Positions 33,944 through 42,570 of a stretch of DNA of 64,000 nucleotides are shown in pieces (positions within the stretch are counted from its first letter, which is position 1; each line of letters starts with the position of its first letter). The notes under the pieces are model-generated. The model worked only from the letters and a program-made list of their open reading frames with translations. It had not been told where the DNA came from and did no database searches. The DNA comes from an uncultured Prevotella sp. (lineage in GTDB: Bacteria > Bacteroidota > Bacteroidia > Bacteroidales > Bacteroidaceae), in the NCBI GenBank assembly GCA_944319815.1, contig CALUEX010000053.1:89147-153146 (forward strand). The letters are read 5' to 3'. The position numbers and the translations under genes were made by a program.

Positions 33944-35287
33944 ATGAAAATCATCATCGCAGGGGCTTACGCCATAGGAACGCACCTCGCAAGACTGCTA
34001 TCGCGCAACGACCAAGACGTAGTGCTCATCGACGAGGACGAGGAACGCCTCAACAACATAGGCAGCGACTATGACCTGATGACCATGCACGCCTCGCCGA
34101 CGAGCGTAAAGGCACTGAAAGACGCCGGCGCGGGGCACGCCGACCTGTACATCGGGGTGACTCCCGACGAGAACATGAACATGAACAGCTGCATCCTGGC
34201 CAAGGCTCTCGGCGTGAAGAAGACCGTGGCCAAGGTGAACAACTACGAGTTCGTGAGCCCCGACATGAACGGGATATTCAATAAAGTGGGCATCGACTCT
34301 ATCGTATACCCGGAGAACTTGGCTGCCCACGACATAGTGAACGGCCTGAAGATGAGCTGGGTGCGCCAGCGGTGGGACGTGCACAACGGCGCGCTAATCA
34401 TGCTCGGCATCAAGCTGAGGGAGACGTGCGAAATCTTAAACGAACCGCTTAAAGACCTCTGCAAGCCTGAGTCGCCCTATCACATCGTGGCCGTGAAGCG
34501 CGGCGACGACACCATAATACCGCGCGGCGACGACGTGCTGAAGGTGTACGACATGGCATACTTCATGACGACGCGCAACTACATACCCTACATAAGGAAA
34601 ATAGTAGGCAAGGAACATTACGTTGACGTGAAGAACGTAATGGTGATGGGAGGCGGCAACACGGCCATACGCGCCGTGCAAATGATGCCCGAATACATGA
34701 GCGTAAAAATATTCGAGGCCGACGAGAAGCGCTGCGAACACATCAACGAGATGATTGACACCGACCGCGCGATGGTCATCAACGGCGACGGACGCGACAT
34801 ATCGCTGCTCGTGGAGGAAGGAGTGAAGAACACGCAGGCCTTCGTAGCCCTGACCGGCAACGCCGAGACGAACATCCTGGCGTGCCTCACGGCTAAGCGA
34901 CTGGGCGTGCGCAAGACCATCGCCATGGTGGAAAACATCGACTATGTGAAGATGGCTGAGAGCCTGGACATAGGCACCATAATCAACAAGAAGGCCATAG
35001 CGGCCAGCCACATATACCAGATGATGCTCGACGCCGACGTCAAGAACACGCGCTTCCTTATGACGGCGAACGCCGACGTGGCAGAGTTCACCGCACAACA
35101 AGGCTCAAAGGTGACGAAAAAGAAAGTGTACGAACTTGACTTCCCGCACGGAACGACAATCGGAGGGCTCGTCCGCAACGGCGAGGGACACCTCGTTTCG
35201 GGAGGCTCGCAGATTGAGGCCGGCGACATTGTCGTCGTGTTCTGCCACAACGTTAATATGTCGAAGATAGAAAAATTCTTCAATTAA
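33944..35287 (+). CDS. trkA: Trk potassium-uptake regulatory protein TrkA (447 aa)
   Basis: Cytoplasmic NAD(H)/nucleotide-binding gating subunit of the Trk K+ system. It has two RCK units: an N-terminal Rossmann (KIIIAGAYAIGTHLARLLSRNDQDVVLID, broken here by a nonstandard GAYAIG instead of GxGxxG) with its TrkA-C domain. The second Rossmann (VMVMGGGNTAIRAVQMM) is followed by TrkA-C ending SQIEAGDIVVVFC. The first glycine motif deviates, while the second is GGGNTA. It overlaps the dxs-trkH gene order, with trkH 9 nt downstream, so K+ channel and gate are cotranscribed. Confidence 0.93.
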   Translation: MKIIIAGAYAIGTHLARLLSRNDQDVVLIDEDEERLNNIGSDYDLMTMHASPTSVKALKDAGAGHADLYIGVTPDENMNMNSCILAKALGVKKTVAKVNNYEFVSPDMNGIFNKVGIDSIVYPENLAAHDIVNGLKMSWVRQRWDVHNGALIMLGIKLRETCEILNEPLKDLCKPESPYHIVAVKRGDDTIIPRGDDVLKVYDMAYFMTTRNYIPYIRKIVGKEHYVDVKNVMVMGGGNTAIRAVQMMPEYMSVKIFEADEKRCEHINEMIDTDRAMVINGDGRDISLLVEEGVKNTQAFVALTGNAETNILACLTAKRLGVRKTIAMVENIDYVKMAESLDIGTIINKKAIAASHIYQMMLDADVKNTRFLMTANADVAEFTAQQGSKVTKKKVYELDFPHGTTIGGLVRNGEGHLVSGGSQIEAGDIVVVFCHNVNMSKIEKFFN

Positions 35288-35296
35288 GCCGCAACG

Positions 35297-36754
35297 ATGA
35301 TAAACTTCAAACTTGTCTACAAGGTCATAGGCTCGCTGCTTTTCATCGAGGCTTTCATGATGTTGGCTTGCCTTGCCGTGTCGATATATTACCGCGAGGA
35401 CGACGTCCCGGCATTCCTCACGACCATCACTATAACCGTGCTTGCCGCGATAGGCCTAAAATACAAAGGCTACAAGGCCGAGAACCTTATGGGAAGGCGC
35501 GAGGCTTACCTACTGGTCTCGCTGACGTGGGTCATCTTCAGCGCACTGGGTGCGCTACCGTTGGTCATAAGCGGCTACATACCGAGCTTCACCGACGCAT
35601 TCTTTGAGACCATGTCGGGCTTCACGACGACCGGCGCAACAATAATAGACGACGTCGAAGCACTGCCCCACGGGCTGCTGTTCTGGCGCTCGCTGACCCA
35701 CTGGATAGGCGGTCTCGGCATCATGTTCTTCACCATTGCCGTGCTGCCCTCACTCGTCGGAGGTAGCGTAAAGGTGTTCTCGGCCGAGGCTACGGGCCCG
35801 ATAAAAAGCAAGATGCACCCGAGACTGAGCACCACGGCGAAATGGATTTGGGCCATATACCTCATCCTGACGGTGTCGTGCGCAGCGTGCTTCTACGTGT
35901 TTGGCATGGGATTTTTCGACAGCGTGAACTATTCAATGTCAATAACGGCGACGGGAGGCTTCGCCACACATAACTCAAGCATCAGCTTCTTCGATTCCGC
36001 AGCGATAGATTATACGGCCGCGGTGTTCATGATTTTGTCAGGCATCAACTTTTCGTTGCTATATATGCTGATGTTCAAGGGCAAGGTAAAAAACTTTTTC
36101 AAGGACACCGAGCTTCGCTTCTATCTCGCCGTAATATCAATATCCACCCTGTTCATCACCTACATCCTGACGACGAGAAGCGGCATGGCCATAGCCGACT
36201 CGTTCAGGAATGCCCTGTTCCAAGTAACCTCGTTCATCTCCACCACCGGCCTTTTCAACACCGACGCGGGTCTATGGCCGCACATTACGTGGGTAGTCCT
36301 GACCATCTGCATGGTGTTCGGGTCGTGTGCCGGAAGCACGAGCGGCGGTATAAAATGCATCAGGGGAGCCATGCTACTGCGCATAATAAGAAACGAATTC
36401 AAGCATATCCTGCATCCCAGGGCCGTAATTCCCGTGAAATTGAACGGCACAAACATACCTTCATCGGCGCAAGCCACGCTCCTGGTGTTCCTGTCACTGT
36501 ACGGGATAACGTGCCTTGCGGCGTTCTGTTGCTTCCAGATGATGGGCATAGAGAGCACCAACGCCATAACCATAGCCATCAGCAGTGCCAGCAACGTGGG
36601 GCCTGCCTTGGGAGGAGTGATTGGCCCGACGATGTCATGGAGCAGCCTGCCGGACGCCGCAAAATGGATATGCTCCGGGCTGATGCTCATGGGACGACTC
36701 GAGTTTCTTAGCGTTTTCGTGCTGTTCACACGGGCTTTCTGGAAAGAGAACTAA
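35297..36754 (+). CDS. trkH: TrkH-family potassium uptake channel (485 aa)
   Basis: Inner-membrane pore subunit of the Trk system. Four pseudo-repeated pore loops with the selectivity glycines are visible: MSGFTTTGAT, ITATGGFATH, ISTTGLFNTD and SNVGPALG. The segment GSCAGSTSGGIKCIR before the last repeat is a family hallmark. About ten to twelve hydrophobic segments agree with TrkH/KtrB. It follows trkA by 9 nt and precedes manA by 50 nt; K+ uptake should depend on TrkA binding. Confidence 0.95.
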   Translation: MINFKLVYKVIGSLLFIEAFMMLACLAVSIYYREDDVPAFLTTITITVLAAIGLKYKGYKAENLMGRREAYLLVSLTWVIFSALGALPLVISGYIPSFTDAFFETMSGFTTTGATIIDDVEALPHGLLFWRSLTHWIGGLGIMFFTIAVLPSLVGGSVKVFSAEATGPIKSKMHPRLSTTAKWIWAIYLILTVSCAACFYVFGMGFFDSVNYSMSITATGGFATHNSSISFFDSAAIDYTAAVFMILSGINFSLLYMLMFKGKVKNFFKDTELRFYLAVISISTLFITYILTTRSGMAIADSFRNALFQVTSFISTTGLFNTDAGLWPHITWVVLTICMVFGSCAGSTSGGIKCIRGAMLLRIIRNEFKHILHPRAVIPVKLNGTNIPSSAQATLLVFLSLYGITCLAAFCCFQMMGIESTNAITIAISSASNVGPALGGVIGPTMSWSSLPDAAKWICSGLMLMGRLEFLSVFVLFTRAFWKEN

Positions 36755-36804
36755 ACAAAACTTAATGTCGCCGACACGCGACCTAAACTTAAAGACACTG
36801 GAAT

Positions 36805-37770
36805 ATGGAACCCATAAAGTTCAAACCAATACTCAAGCCAACCATCTGGGGTGGCAACAAAATCGTCAACTTCAAGCACATTGAGGGCTACGGCGACGAA
36901 CAAATAGGCGAAAGCTGGGAACTATCCGGCCTTGAAGGGCATGAAAGCATTGCCGAGAACGGGCCTTACAAGGGCAGGAACATCACGGAAATAGTGACCG
37001 AGATGAAAGAGCGACTTGTCGGAACGGACAACTACAAACGCTTCGGCAACGCCTTCCCGCTGCTCATCAAGTTCATCGACGCACACCAAGACCTGTCAAT
37101 ACAGGTGCATCCAAGCGAGGAAATAGCCAAGAAACACGGCCTGAAAAACGGCAAGACTGAGATGTGGTTCATAATGGACTCTGACCCGGGGGCATTCATA
37201 CGCTGCGGACTGAAAGACAGGATAACGCCCGAACAGTACAAGGAGATGGTGGCCGACAACACCATCTGCGACGCAATAGCCAAGTTCGAGGTGAAAGCTG
37301 ACGACTGTATCTTCATACCGGCGGGAAGGATACACAGCATAGGCAAGGGCTGCCTACTTGCCGAGATACAACAGGCATCGGACGTTACTTACCGCATATA
37401 CGACTTCAACCGCCGCGACAAGGACGGCAACCTGCGCGAACTGCACACCGCGCAGGCGGCAGAATGCATAGACTACAACATCCAAAAAGACTACCGAACG
37501 AACTATGTGCCAGAGAGGAACAAGGGTGTTGCACTGACACAATGCAGCTATTTCAATACTGCCGTGTACGACCTTGACGAGCCAATGACGCTCGACTACA
37601 GCGAACTTGACAGCTTCGTCATCATTATCGGCATAAAAGGCGAAGGTACGTTCACCGACAACGAAGGCAACACGATGACCCTACATGGCGGCGAGACCAT
37701 GCTCGTGCCGGCCACAACGGAGACGCTGGATGTCAGCGGAAGCATCAAGTTCCTTGAAACTTACGCATGA
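36805..37770 (+). CDS. manA: Class I mannose-6-phosphate isomerase (321 aa)
   Basis: Zinc enzyme interconverting mannose-6-phosphate and fructose-6-phosphate, feeding GDP-mannose synthesis or mannose catabolism. The N-terminal IKFKPILKPTIWGGNKI is typical of the short Bacteroidota/Firmicutes type. Zinc ligands are in LSIQVHPSEEIAKKHG and KTEMWFIM, and the second cupin contributes IPAGRIHSIGKGCLLAEIQQ. About 320 aa is right for this subfamily. Cytoplasmic. It is the last gene of the dxs-trkA-trkH-manA run; the functional link to potassium genes is not obvious. Confidence 0.93.
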   Translation: MEPIKFKPILKPTIWGGNKIVNFKHIEGYGDEQIGESWELSGLEGHESIAENGPYKGRNITEIVTEMKERLVGTDNYKRFGNAFPLLIKFIDAHQDLSIQVHPSEEIAKKHGLKNGKTEMWFIMDSDPGAFIRCGLKDRITPEQYKEMVADNTICDAIAKFEVKADDCIFIPAGRIHSIGKGCLLAEIQQASDVTYRIYDFNRRDKDGNLRELHTAQAAECIDYNIQKDYRTNYVPERNKGVALTQCSYFNTAVYDLDEPMTLDYSELDSFVIIIGIKGEGTFTDNEGNTMTLHGGETMLVPATTETLDVSGSIKFLETYA

Positions 37771-37805
37771 AACAATCCTAATGAATGTCTGCAAAGCCCA
37801 CATTT

Positions 37806-37985
37806 CAGGAGTTAAAGGAATTTATTAGGGAGTTAAAGGAGTTTATTAGGAAGTTAAAGGAGTAAAAGGAGTTATCGCTCGTTTCACTCGCTAAGGAGTT
37901 AAAGACAAATGCCTTTCTTCTTTAGGAGTTAAGGAGTTTTTTTAGGAGTTAAGGAGTAATGGAGTAAAGGAGTTAAGACATTACC
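37806..37985. repeat. GGAGTTAAAGG word tract
   Basis: Near-tandem copies of GGAGTTAAAGGAGTT, interrupted by CGTTTCACTCGCTAAGGAG. Same word as at 27702-27770, 39453-39591, 42675-42730 and 51910-51965. Confidence 0.65.
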
Positions 37986-37990
37986 TTTTT

Positions 37991-38122
37991 CACCTATCCC
38001 CTCCCCTTGGGGAGGCCGGGAGGGGGCTGCCTTTAACCTATCCCCTCCCCTCGGGGAGGTCGGGAGGGGGCTGCCTTTCACCTATCCCCTCCTCTCGGGG
38101 AGGCCGTGAGAGGCTGTCTTTT
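37991..38122. repeat. Three tandem copies of a 44-bp repeat
   Basis: Units 37991-38034, 38035-38078 and 38079-38122 each read (C/A)ACCTATCCCCTCC... ...GGGGAGG(C/T)CG... ...GGCTG(C/T)CTTT. The third is the most diverged. Each unit contains an internal CCCCTCC/GGGGAGG hairpin. Confidence 0.85.
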
Positions 38123-38197
38123 CATCAACTCCGCTTACGGTCTGTTGCATTTCAAAGGCTTTTGATTACGGTTTTCACTTGCTTCCGGCAAGTTTGC

Positions 38198-38236
38198 AAA
38201 AGGCATCCTTTTACGGCGTAAAAGGATGCCTTTCAT
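38198..38236. repeat. AAAAGG-type hairpin
   Basis: AAAGGCATCCTTTTAC and GTAAAAGGATGCCTTT pair with a short GGC loop. It lies in the 37771-38401 gap, which holds only repeats and one terminator. Confidence 0.65.
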
Positions 38237-38315
38237 GATACGAAAAGCCATGTATTCCAGGCTGGAATGGCACTACTTGAAAATGTAACCATCACCGTGC
38301 CCGCCAAAAATAAAG

Positions 38316-38347
38316 CCCTCAACGGGTAAAAAACGCCATTGAGGGCC
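38316..38347 (-). terminator. Terminator of the DUF4435 gene
   Basis: GCCCTCAA (38316-38323) pairs with TTGAGGGC (38340-38347). On the minus strand the stem is followed by TTTATTTTT, as expected for an intrinsic terminator 55 nt past the stop. Confidence 0.75.
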
Positions 38348-38401
38348 GCAACAAAGCATATTTCCTTAATTAGCTTAACGCTGGCTTTCGGTTCTTAACT
38401 C

Positions 38402-39421
38402 TTAATTCTTAATTTCCCGCTCCTTATTCTTAATTTCCAGAAACCGCTCGATGTCTTCCTGCATCCGGCGGAAAGGAGGCGAAAGCACGTATCCGGTATT
38501 TTTCTTCAGCATCTGCTCTATGTCCTGGACACTGTGCGAATAACACGAAAGCTCGTTACGCATCTGGGTGGAATGGACGGCCTGTCGGCGTATCTCCGCT
38601 TCCCTTTCACGTATCAATATGCCACAGACTTTAGCCATCACAGGCATCACAATCTTGTCGAAAAGGTGGTGTCCCTGTATATACAAATACGTGGTTTCGG
38701 GAGTGACACCAAGCTCCACGAGTTCCCTTTTCAGCGAAAGATACGACTCTTTCGCGCCCGGGTACTTGCGGTTTAGCCAGTTTATTTTCTTGAGCACCTT
38801 GTTCCTGAGGTTCCTGATGGCCGCCTCCGGTTCATAGACATTAAAGCCGCCAAGTTCCACAACCTTGTTAAAGTCGGTAAGGGTGAACTGCCCATAGTTG
38901 CCCTTACGGTAGTGCCATATTGACCATACGAACAAGGGGAAGATGGCTTCGCTGTACTGCCGAAGGAAGTTTGCAAAGTCGAAGACGGCATGGTCGTTAA
39001 GGGTCACCATCACGCAGACATTGTGCAACGACGGGGCGTAACACTGTAAGTTCTCTATCGAGTAAGCGTAAGTATGGAAAATGAAGGGGTTTGAGATTAC
39101 GTTCTTCGACGTTTCCGTCGCTCCCTGGATAAGATAGTCATAGTCAGCATCTACGCAGGCTATCATGTCCTGCCCCGTATTATTGTAAATCAGGCTCATC
39201 AGTACCGACCGCTTGCCCCGCTCCAAAGTCTTGTGCGACGGCAACATCACCTCGAAATACCTCGTGCCGTCCTCATAATTGCCCAGAAGCGTGCGCCAGA
39301 ACAGCACGTCGTCATAGCTCTCGACATACGCAACGATGCGCCGACGGGCGCTTTTCGACTTCAGCTTGTTGGCCGCGCTGAAGTAGCCAGAAGTTATGTT
39401 GTCACGTAAACGCTTGGTCAT
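38402..39421 (-). CDS. DUF4435 (Toprim-like) protein, AriB-like partner (339 aa)
   Basis: Carries the DUF4435 signature: an acidic residue after a strand (VAYVESYDDVLFW, E34), the metal-type motif ACVDADYDYL (D91, D93, D95), then HTYAYSIENLQCY. DUF4435 is a Toprim-fold domain. In PARIS anti-phage systems a DUF4435 effector (AriB) is released by an AAA ATPase (AriA), and an AAA ATPase lies immediately upstream here. The C-terminus, EIKNKEREIKN, is encoded by AATTAAGAAT-type repeat words, so the repeat may have replaced the original end. A PARIS-like role is inference from fold and context. Confidence 0.75.
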   Translation of the reverse strand: MTKRLRDNITSGYFSAANKLKSKSARRRIVAYVESYDDVLFWRTLLGNYEDGTRYFEVMLPSHKTLERGKRSVLMSLIYNNTGQDMIACVDADYDYLIQGATETSKNVISNPFIFHTYAYSIENLQCYAPSLHNVCVMVTLNDHAVFDFANFLRQYSEAIFPLFVWSIWHYRKGNYGQFTLTDFNKVVELGGFNVYEPEAAIRNLRNKVLKKINWLNRKYPGAKESYLSLKRELVELGVTPETTYLYIQGHHLFDKIVMPVMAKVCGILIREREAEIRRQAVHSTQMRNELSCYSHSVQDIEQMLKKNTGYVLSPPFRRMQEDIERFLEIKNKEREIKN

Positions 39422-39452
39422 TTGTTTCCAGTTTTTTACTTTTTGCCGTTTA

Positions 39453-39591
39453 GGAGTTAAGGAGTTATGGAGCTAAGGAGTTAAGACAAATGTTTTGTAG
39501 CCATTAAGGCACATCGTAAATCGTTAATGCTTTAAGTATTAAGCAACAAAACATTTGTCTTAACTCCTTAGCTCCATAACTCCTTAACTCC
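39453..39591. repeat. 46-bp perfect inverted repeat inside the ATPase-DUF4435 operon
   Basis: Arms 39453-39498 and 39546-39591, exact complements made of GGAGTTAAGGAGTTATGGAG and GACAAATGTTTTGT, with a 47-nt loop. It sits between the two genes and would form a very stable hairpin in their transcript. Confidence 0.85.
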
Positions 39592-39625
39592 CGAACATAA
39601 CTACTAAATAATAAGAAAACCAGCC

Positions 39626-40447
39626 CTATTCATTGTCCGTTATGTCGCTCACCTCGGTTATGCTGTCAATCCATCCGTTCATGACCACTGCCGGCGAGTG
39701 TGTCGTCAGTATGATTTGCACGTTCGGGTTGAGGTCGAGGATAAGGTCAATCAGCCGCTTCTGCCACTCCACGTGAAGGCTGACCTCCGGCTCGTCCATG
39801 AACAGTACGTAAGGCTTGTTGTCCTCGATGAGCACCGTCAGCAGTATGGCAAGCATCTGTTTCTCGCCGCTCGACAGCTGGTAGGGGTACAACGTCTCGC
39901 CGATTTGCGAGAAACGGATTTCGTTTTCAGTCCTCACTATTTTCTTCCCGGTGTCAGAGAACAGGTCGTCTATCAAGTCCTGGAACTTCTTTTTGGGTTC
40001 GGATATAGCCTGTGCCTTGGCCGCGGCGTCAGGCTCGCCGCCCTGAAGCACGGCTATTATGCGGTTGCCGATGTTCACCTGGTAATCGAGATACTTGCGC
40101 TGGAGCTTGAACAGCTGCCAGTCGAGCTCGGTAACGAGGTTCGCCCCTACCTCGCCCAGCATATCGGCGTTGAGCAGCGGACGGTCAAACGAGCGGATTA
40201 CGTCATACCTTATGTGCGTAGCGTCTGCCGGACTGACGGTTATGTGCACGCCCTTGAGCAGGTGGTTGTTGATGTCTCCGCCCACGCCTACGCTCTTCAC
40301 CACCTTATTTAATATAGTGCTCTTGCCTACGCCGTTGATGCCGCTCAGGATGTTCACCTTCCTGTCAAGCTCCCAAACCACGTGGCGGCGGCCGCTCCAG
40401 AGCGACTCTATCTCTATTTTTTCAATATAATCGGCATATTTTTGCAT
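39626..40447 (-). CDS. AAA-family ABC-type ATPase, AriA-like (273 aa)
   Basis: A compact ATPase with Walker A GINGVGKST (residues 36-44), signature LSSGEKQMLAI, Walker B YVLFMDEPEVSLHVEW and H-loop ILTTHSPAVVMNGW. It is an AAA_15/AAA_21-type fold with only a short middle region. Known relatives include OLD-like nuclease partners and AriA of PARIS; this one is shorter than I would expect for AriA. It precedes a DUF4435 gene on the same strand, separated by 204 nt holding a 46-bp inverted repeat. A -7 box is at 40478-40485. A defence role is inferred; a housekeeping function cannot be ruled out as composition matches the core genome. Confidence 0.8.
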   Translation of the reverse strand: MQKYADYIEKIEIESLWSGRRHVVWELDRKVNILSGINGVGKSTILNKVVKSVGVGGDINNHLLKGVHITVSPADATHIRYDVIRSFDRPLLNADMLGEVGANLVTELDWQLFKLQRKYLDYQVNIGNRIIAVLQGGEPDAAAKAQAISEPKKKFQDLIDDLFSDTGKKIVRTENEIRFSQIGETLYPYQLSSGEKQMLAILLTVLIEDNKPYVLFMDEPEVSLHVEWQKRLIDLILDLNPNVQIILTTHSPAVVMNGWIDSITEVSDITDNE

Positions 40448-40477
40448 AATAATAGATTTATCCTTACTTACTGACTA

Positions 40478-40485
40478 CAAATATA
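40478..40485 (-). promoter_or_regulatory. -7 box of the ATPase-DUF4435 pair
   Basis: TATATTTG on the minus strand, 31 nt upstream of the ATG; -33 element unclear. Confidence 0.5.
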
Positions 40486-40506
40486 AACATTTCTTTTCTA
40501 TTTGTG

Positions 40507-40514
40507 TAACTTTG
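40507..40514 (+). promoter_or_regulatory. -7 box of the second EamA gene
   Basis: TAACTTTG, 31 nt before the ATG, divergent from the ATPase promoter; no clear -33 TTTG. Confidence 0.5.
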
Positions 40515-40544
40515 CATCCAAAATAATCAAAACTAATTACACGC

Positions 40545-41471
40545 ATGATTAAAAATCGTCCATTGTTCGCACACTTGTGCCTGTTTTTCGCCTGTGCATT
40601 CTGGGGCTTGATGGCCCCGCTGGGCAAAGATGCCATGACCCACGGCTTCACGGGGCTCGACATGGTGACGTTCCGCGTCACGGGCGGTGCCGTGCTGTTC
40701 TGGCTAACGTCGCTGTTCCTGCCCAAGGAGCACGTCCCCAAGAAAGACCTGCTCATGCTCATAGGGGCTGCAGTGTTCGGCCTTGTCACCAACCAGTGCT
40801 GCTACACCATCGGCCTTAGCATCACCTCGCCCGTCAACGCCAGCATCGTCACCACGTCGATGCCAATCTTCGCCATGCTCCTGGCGTTCCTCATCCTTAA
40901 GGAACCCATAACGCTCAAGAAGGCCGGAGGCGTAGCCCTTGGCTGCGCCGGCGCCGTGACGCTGATTGTCACCAGTGCGGCGGCCACCAGCTCGAAGGTC
41001 GGCGACATACGCGGCGACCTGCTCTGCCTCGGCGCTCAATTCTCGTTCGCCCTGTACCTCTCGCTGTTCAGCAAGATGATACGCCGTTACTCGGTAATAA
41101 CGGTAAACAAGTGGATGTTCACCTACGCCACAATCATGATACTGCCGTTCACCTTCGGCCGCGTAGCCTCTATCGACTATGCCGCCATCCCCATGTCAAC
41201 ATGGCTGGAGACGGGCTTCGTCGTCTTCTTCGGCACATACGTCAGCTACATCCTGATGATGATAGGCCAGCACACGTTGCGCCCCACCGTGGTGAGCATC
41301 TACAACTACGTGCAGCCCATCGTGTCAGTAACGGTCAGCGTGCTCACGGGCATCGGCGTGTTCAAGCCGGCCCAGGGTGCTGCCGTCGTGCTTGTGTGCA
41401 TGGGCGTATGGCTCGTCACGAAGTCGAAGTCGAGACGCGACATGGAGGCGGAAGGCGACATTAAAAGGTAA
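40545..41471 (+). CDS. EamA/DMT-family transporter (308 aa)
   Basis: Ten hydrophobic segments in two EamA halves, with the family motifs HLCLFFACAFWGLMAPLGK at the start, ALTSPVNASIV-type sequence (SITSPVNASIVTTSMPIFAMLLA) and TLRPTVVSIYNYVQPIVSV in the second half. It is an inner-membrane metabolite transporter of unknown substrate. It resembles the other EamA protein only in fold, not closely in sequence. The last codons and stop (DIKR) lie inside a 34-bp inverted repeat that separates it from cysK. Confidence 0.88.
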   Translation: MIKNRPLFAHLCLFFACAFWGLMAPLGKDAMTHGFTGLDMVTFRVTGGAVLFWLTSLFLPKEHVPKKDLLMLIGAAVFGLVTNQCCYTIGLSITSPVNASIVTTSMPIFAMLLAFLILKEPITLKKAGGVALGCAGAVTLIVTSAAATSSKVGDIRGDLLCLGAQFSFALYLSLFSKMIRRYSVITVNKWMFTYATIMILPFTFGRVASIDYAAIPMSTWLETGFVVFFGTYVSYILMMIGQHTLRPTVVSIYNYVQPIVSVTVSVLTGIGVFKPAQGAAVVLVCMGVWLVTKSKSRRDMEAEGDIKR

Positions 41472-41560
41472 AAGGGTATAAAGGTAAAAAAGTAAAAAGG
41501 GGCTGCGCTTAAGACCGTTTGTGCCGTTTTACTTTTTTACCTTTATACCCTTTCACCTTT
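41464..41560. repeat. 34-bp inverted repeat of GGTAAAA words between EamA and cysK
   Basis: Arms 41464-41497 and 41527-41560 differ at one position. They are built of AAAGGTAAAAGGGTATAAAG; a further partial copy follows up to the cysK ATG. The left arm contains the upstream stop codon. Probably a terminator or attenuator. Confidence 0.75.
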
Positions 41561-41615
41561 ACCCGCCTCGCATTGTTTTACTTTTTTACCTTTATACATT
41601 TTTACCTTTATACTT

Positions 41616-42536
41616 ATGGCAAACTGCATTCTTTCCCTCATAGGCTCGACACCGCTCGTAGAACTGGGTCGCCTGTCGCGGCTTCACAGCCTAAGCGTGC
41701 CCGTGGCCGCAAAAATAGAGTTTTTCAATCCAGGCGGAAGCGTAAAAGACCGCATCGCGCTGGCCATGGTCGAGGATGCCGAACAGAACAGGCGGCTCGC
41801 TCCCGGGGGCACAATCGTAGAGCCTACGAGCGGCAACACGGGCATAGGCCTTGCCCTCGTGTGCGCCGTGAAAGGCTACAGGCTAATACTGACCATGCCC
41901 GAGACCATGAGCGTTGAGCGGCGCAAGCTCGTCGCGGCCTACGGTGCCGAGGTTCGCCTCACGCCGGCGGCCGAGGGCATGGCCGGCGCCGTTGACGAGG
42001 CAGAGCGCATCAGGCAGGCCACGCCGGGTGCTGTAACGCTTGGGCAGTTTACCAACCCGGCCAACCCGCGCTGCCATCACGACACCACGGGGCAAGAAAT
42101 CTGGCAACAGACCGCCGGGCGCGTTGACGTCTTCGTGGCCGGCATAGGCACGGGCGGCACGCTTTCGGGCACGGGCCGCAGGCTCAAGGAGCTCAACCCC
42201 GCAGTCCGCGTGGTGGGCGTAGAGCCGGCGTCGTCGCCGCTAATCACGCAGGGCAAGGCCGGGCCTCACAAAATACAGGGCATCGGGGCGAACTTCATCC
42301 CGCAGACATTCGACACGTCGGTGGCCGACGAGATTGTCACCGTGACCGACAGCGACGCACTGAGCATGGCACGCGAGGCAGCCCGCACCGAGGGCATCCT
42401 CGTCGGAATATCGTCAGGCGCGGCCCTCTCCGCCGCCATCTCCGTGGCCTCGCGCCCCGAGAACAAGGGCAAACGCATCGTCACCCTGCTGCCCGACACG
42501 GGCGAGAGATACCTCTCCACGGAGCTGTTCGCTTAG
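41616..42536 (+). CDS. cysK: Cysteine synthase A (306 aa)
   Basis: PLP-dependent O-acetylserine sulfhydrylase making cysteine from O-acetylserine and sulfide. The PLP lysine is in PGGSVKDRIALAM, the substrate loop is EPTSGNTGIGLAL, the PLP phosphate loop is GIGTGGTLSGTGRRL and the C-terminal SSGAALSAAI is present. It ends without the classical GERY...F tail but has TGERYLSTELFA, which resembles it. Cytoplasmic. It follows the EamA transporter after 144 nt; some EamA proteins export cysteine-related compounds, but that link here is speculative. Confidence 0.95.
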   Translation: MANCILSLIGSTPLVELGRLSRLHSLSVPVAAKIEFFNPGGSVKDRIALAMVEDAEQNRRLAPGGTIVEPTSGNTGIGLALVCAVKGYRLILTMPETMSVERRKLVAAYGAEVRLTPAAEGMAGAVDEAERIRQATPGAVTLGQFTNPANPRCHHDTTGQEIWQQTAGRVDVFVAGIGTGGTLSGTGRRLKELNPAVRVVGVEPASSPLITQGKAGPHKIQGIGANFIPQTFDTSVADEIVTVTDSDALSMAREAARTEGILVGISSGAALSAAISVASRPENKGKRIVTLLPDTGERYLSTELFA

Positions 42537-42570
42537 CAACCGAATAACACGTTGATATTCAACGCCTTAC

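Noticed and set aside
37991-38122. Possible CRISPR array
   Set aside because: Three contiguous 44-bp units without unique spacers and no cas genes; it is a tandem repeat. No CRISPR was found elsewhere in the window.
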